Source: Lates calcarifer
Lineage: Eukaryota; Chordata; Actinopteri; Centropomidae
Direction of reading: 5' to 3'
NCBI RefSeq assembly: GCF_001640805.2
Contig: NC_066856.1
Coordinates: forward strand, 19,097,212-19,161,211
DNA: 64,000 nt
A model generated the notes under the pieces. That model worked only from the letters and a program-made list of their open reading frames with translations, searched no databases and was not told the origin of the DNA. Each line of letters opens with the position of its first letter. Position 1 is the first letter of the stretch. Positions 60,331-64,000 of the stretch are shown piece after piece. The translations under genes and the position numbers were made by a program.

Positions 60331-62514
60331 TTGCTGCAGGTTTGTGTATTTCCTGTATTTGTGAGTAAAAAACAAAAAAATCCTGATATTTTGCGATTAT
60401 TACACTTGGTTGAGGTGGAAACGTCGGTGTATCGACAAAAGCAAAGTGGAAACAGACTTAATGAATGAATGAATCAATGATGAAGTACACAAAGAAGCAT
60501 GTGGCTGCACATCAGATCTGTGTGGACTCACATTAATACATGAAACAAACATAAACCATCATGTTTTCACTGTAAGTTTCACTGAAGCTCTTTAAATCAT
60601 CATGTTGTTGCACCAGTGGATGGAAACATGCTTCCCCATCAAATGATATATTTATATTTTTGGTACAGGTGAGCTCTGGCATCACAGTGAAGTAGATATA
60701 AGATCATGATCTGATTAAAAATAAGTGGAAGTTTTTGATGGTTTGAATAAAGGTTTAGATTACCCACTAGTTTCTGTCCATTTCTGACGGACATTTATTG
60801 TGAAAATCTGTCATAAATAATAATTAAATGAATAATCAGAGTCTCAGATTTGTCTCTGGCAGGTTTTAAATGAAGTATAGTGCAGGAAAGAAAGAGTTAT
60901 TGCTCCTGTGCCTTCGATTTTAAATCATCTGACACCTCAAACTCTCTAAATAAAACCTTAAATATTAAAGTTTATGACTGAACTCATGCACACACACACA
61001 CACAGAGATGAGTTATCAGTTATTCCCTCTGAGCAGAGACAACCACCACAGCCGAACAGAAGAAGACAGCTCCACCTACAGAAACTCAAACTGCATCAAC
61101 AGAAAATCCAGAGGGAGAAGAAGACGTCACCGTGTGGGACTGACGGGTAAAATCCTCTGTTATAGATGAGCTGATTCATCTAACACATGAGCCACACTTT
61201 AAGATAAATAAACCAACCAGTGTCGCTGTTTTCTCTTCATCTTCTCCTTCCTTTGTTCTTTCACTGAACTGAAAACTATGCATATATTTACAATCTAATC
61301 TGAGGTTTTATCTTTATTTTCAGGCACAAATGTGGACACACAAAGAGAGAATGAAACAAACAACGGATGACAGAAAAATAAATATGTGGAAGAGAACAGG
61401 ATGTTCGAGGGTTAAGCGATGAAGGGATGTGATTTGCAGCAGAGGCCGAACTTTATAGAACAGAGAGGAGAGAGCATTAAGTATAGATGAGGAGGAGCAG
61501 AGGGAGGACATCATCATTAATTCAGGAGCTGGCAAGACAAGATCCTCAATCACTGCTCTGCACACACACACACACACACATAAAGAGAGTGTGTGTAGCA
61601 GCAGATGAAGGAGTGCATGTCCTTTCCCTCGCTCTGCTGGTAACTGATCCACCAAGAAACACTCCGAAGGTAACGAGACTGAAGAGAGGGGAGGTGAAGT
61701 GGAAATCTACCTTCACAAAGCTCAGAGCGTTTGTTCACCTTCTTGGAAATGTGTAAATTCAAGTTATGGTTAGAGGTGGTGTTTTATTTTGAAAACTCTT
61801 CACAACATCAAAACAAATATTTACTCCGTTTGAAGGACACATCAGAGGAGTTTTAATTTGTCATTCTATTACCAAAACACAAAAATTCTTATGTCAGGGT
61901 TGGTGGAGATCCAACACGTTGAAACATCCGCCTAGGAACTCAAAAATTCTGCACCATGAGGCTATATCCACACGCAGAGTGGACAATCTACTTCCTGTTT
62001 ATGCCAGGGATACCCAGTGTCATTGAAAGGTCATGTGATCCATGTTTTCAGGTGTGTTAGTATGGACTGAGATGGAGCTAAAACACTTGCTTTTGTCTCA
62101 AAACGCCTTTTTAAAATGGAAGTGTACTCATGTGGATTTGATCAGTGTGTCATACAAGTAGCTAACATGGCAGCACAGTTGTATTGGACTGGATTTTTTT
62201 GATTGTATTCAGATCGAGGTGCATTTTTGACTAAAAACCCGAGTAGAAACATTCAAAATTCAAAGAAAAAAACTAGAAAACATCAAATTCTGCAAAGTGA
62301 CGGTGACAGATTTTGATGACAAACGTGTCACACCGTCAACTCTTCCTATAATAAAGCAACAGCAGCGGATGGAAACGTGCATTAATTCACATTTTCTTTC
62401 CACAGGTTTTCTTAAAATTAAAGCGACAGACAGAAAGAGTGAGAGGGCGAGAGACATCAGTTGACACTGTGAGACAGAGAGAGAGAAAGAGATGAAGTTG
62501 AGGGGGGGGGGGGC

Positions 62515-62850
62515 AGCTCTAAGTTGGGAAAAACTTTGTCGCCATGCCAACCAGGTTACCATGGTAATCTGTCCATAATACACACACACACACTTCACTG
62601 TGATCTGTTGGACAGTACAGCCACTGTCTGTGCACTCCTTCCAGTCCATCCTCTCTCTCTCTCTCTCTCTCTAACTTCCTTTCATTCTCTACCTCGCTCT
62701 GCCCCCTCCGCCCCCCTCTGTCCCCTCATTAGACAAAATCAAAGCTCTTCATCTGCTGCCAATCGAGCCTCTCTGATCAGGACGAGGGAGCCTCTTAATT
62801 ACAACTCGCTAACAAGCCATCGCTGCACCACAGGGAAAATTAATGAATGA
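62515..62850. promoter_or_regulatory. Candidate conserved non-coding element with X-box-like site
   Basis: It holds GTTACCATGGTAAT (RFX-like, one mismatch) near 62555, and a TAATTA/TTAATGAATGATC-rich stretch at 62793-62850, around an AC run and a CT run. Untested. Confidence 0.3.
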
Positions 62851-62985
62851 TCACAGTCTCAGATCATCCTGGAGTCTGACTGCTGCACAACTCACATCAT
62901 CAATTCACAAAAACTGCTCATCAGGTGCTGGACCAAACCGGCGGAAATTAATAAAATCTGCACACTTAGAATGCTACGTTCACAG

Positions 62986-63228
62986 TACCAGACTCCATTG
63001 ACAAAAACAGTCATTTTACCTCGCTGGACACAGGAGCTGCTAATCTACCGCTGCCTCAGTCTGTTTGTTTGCTTGTGTTACTGTGTGGTACTTTTACTTC
63101 TGTAAAGGGTCTGATTAATTCTGTCACCACTGACAGTCACAAAACAACACAAACACACTAAGCAGCAGACCAGAAACTCCACTGTTCTGCCAGGTAAAAT
63201 TCCTGTTTTTGTCAATGGAGTCTGGCAG
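62986..63228. mobile_element. Fold-back MITE, copy 3
   Basis: The left end TACCAGACTCCATTGACAAA and the right end TTTGTCAATGGAGTCTGGCA are inverse complements but for one base. Inner arms TCATTTTACC / GGTAAAATTCC. Same family as 43813-44046 and 56425-56648. Confidence 0.8.
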
Positions 63229-64000
63229 TGATATTTCGCCATGTTTCTGGCTAAACAAAAAGTGGTAGAATCATGATCATGGTTGAGCATATTCATCAGA
63301 GGTGATGCAGCTGATTGTTGCAGCATCAACAGTAACTGCTGCAGTGTGACTTTTAATGGTGCGTTCACTGAAATGTAAACAAGAACTAAATAAAACTCAG
63401 GTGTAGCCCACAGCTGTGTCACTGACTCCATGGCAGCGTTATGCTCTGTTTACATCACCCTGGCAGCAGGAACACAAATCAAGAATGGGAAAAAGTCCCG
63501 GCCCTGTTCGTCCAGAAATGTAATCCTTCAAAACTTTTGGTCCAAATTCCCCTGAGTCGACTATAAAAATAGCCCCTGTGTTTATATTTAGGCCGACCTC
63601 CTTCACAAGGTGGGTGGGTGTTAAAGGGTCAACAGCGCGTCTCATCTCATCAGCTGAAATTAAAACACCTCCACACATCACTTCACATTTTATGAGTACA
63701 GAGGAACAAAAAGCAACTGCCTTATATGACCTGTTAGTAATGACTGTGTCTGTTGTTAGTGCTCGAAATACCAACTATTTTCAGTGTCAGGTAATCAATT
63801 TATTTGTGTGGAAATTGTGGAAAAATGATTTGACATATTAAAACCTAAAGATACTTCATTTATTAGCATTACAGAGCAGGAGAAGCTGCAATATTCAAAT
63901 GTAAGAGACCACAAAGGTTTCATTTCTGTCATTTTTCCTTAAATAATAAATCAATTATCAAAATTTACAGCAGCTTATTTTCATAACTGATCTGTCATAA

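Larger units (their letters stand above)
53647..64000. other. Upstream region of rps6ka3, no confirmed gene
   Basis: CT-rich tracts upstream of the first coding exon (53700-53900) may be promoter or 5' UTR. Beyond that I see two MITEs, an inverted old repeat, several GT/AC microsatellites, a CpG-dense block (57460-57630) and candidate conserved elements. In human the next gene in this direction is CNKSR2, which is not recognisable here. Confidence 0.5.

Overview
The window is a piece of vertebrate nuclear genome, most likely from a ray-finned (percomorph-like) fish. The genes have many short exons with GT-AG splice sites and small introns. The intergenic DNA is AT-rich with many CA/GT microsatellites, and the dispersed repeats look like fish MITEs. 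The gene order matches human Xp22.12 (BCLAF3 - MAP7D2 - EIF1AX - RPS6KA3), so this is a conserved syntenic block. Nothing prokaryotic, viral or CRISPR-like was seen.

Layout. 1-1330: the 5' end of a minus-strand gene with an RS-rich N-terminus, probably bclaf3, and its likely promoter. 1330-5379: its upstream DNA and the map7d2 3' UTR, with a degenerate ~140-bp tandem repeat. 5380-22389: map7d2 (minus, 14 coding exons), a MAP7-family microtubule-associated protein, with a second possible start inside the gene near 16309. 23495-24090: map7d2 upstream exon, promoter and an X-box. 25957-32784: eif1ax (minus, 7 coding exons), translation initiation factor eIF1A, fully intact at 144 codons. 32785-33470: a short divergent promoter with an NRF-1 site. 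33471-35606: a plus-strand C2H2 zinc-finger gene that I cannot name. 35750-41709: rps6ka3 3' UTR and spacer with transposon relics. 41710-53646: rps6ka3 (minus, 21 coding exons), the RSK2 double-kinase. 53647-64000: the rps6ka3 upstream region, with MITEs, microsatellites, one CpG-dense exon-like block and several candidate conserved non-coding elements.

Three of the four complete genes (map7d2, the zinc-finger gene, rps6ka3) carry an apparent small frameshift in otherwise good coding sequence, while eif1ax has none. In rps6ka3 and the zinc-finger gene it is one extra base. This pattern fits residual assembly indels better than independent gene death, but only reads can decide.

The genes are not one pathway. 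eIF1A scans for start codons, RSK2 relays ERK signalling (partly to translation), MAP7D2 links microtubules to kinesin-1, and BCLAF3-type proteins are nuclear. Their proximity is ancestral synteny. All coordinates were worked out by hand from splice consensus and known protein families. UTR limits and regulatory sites are inferences.
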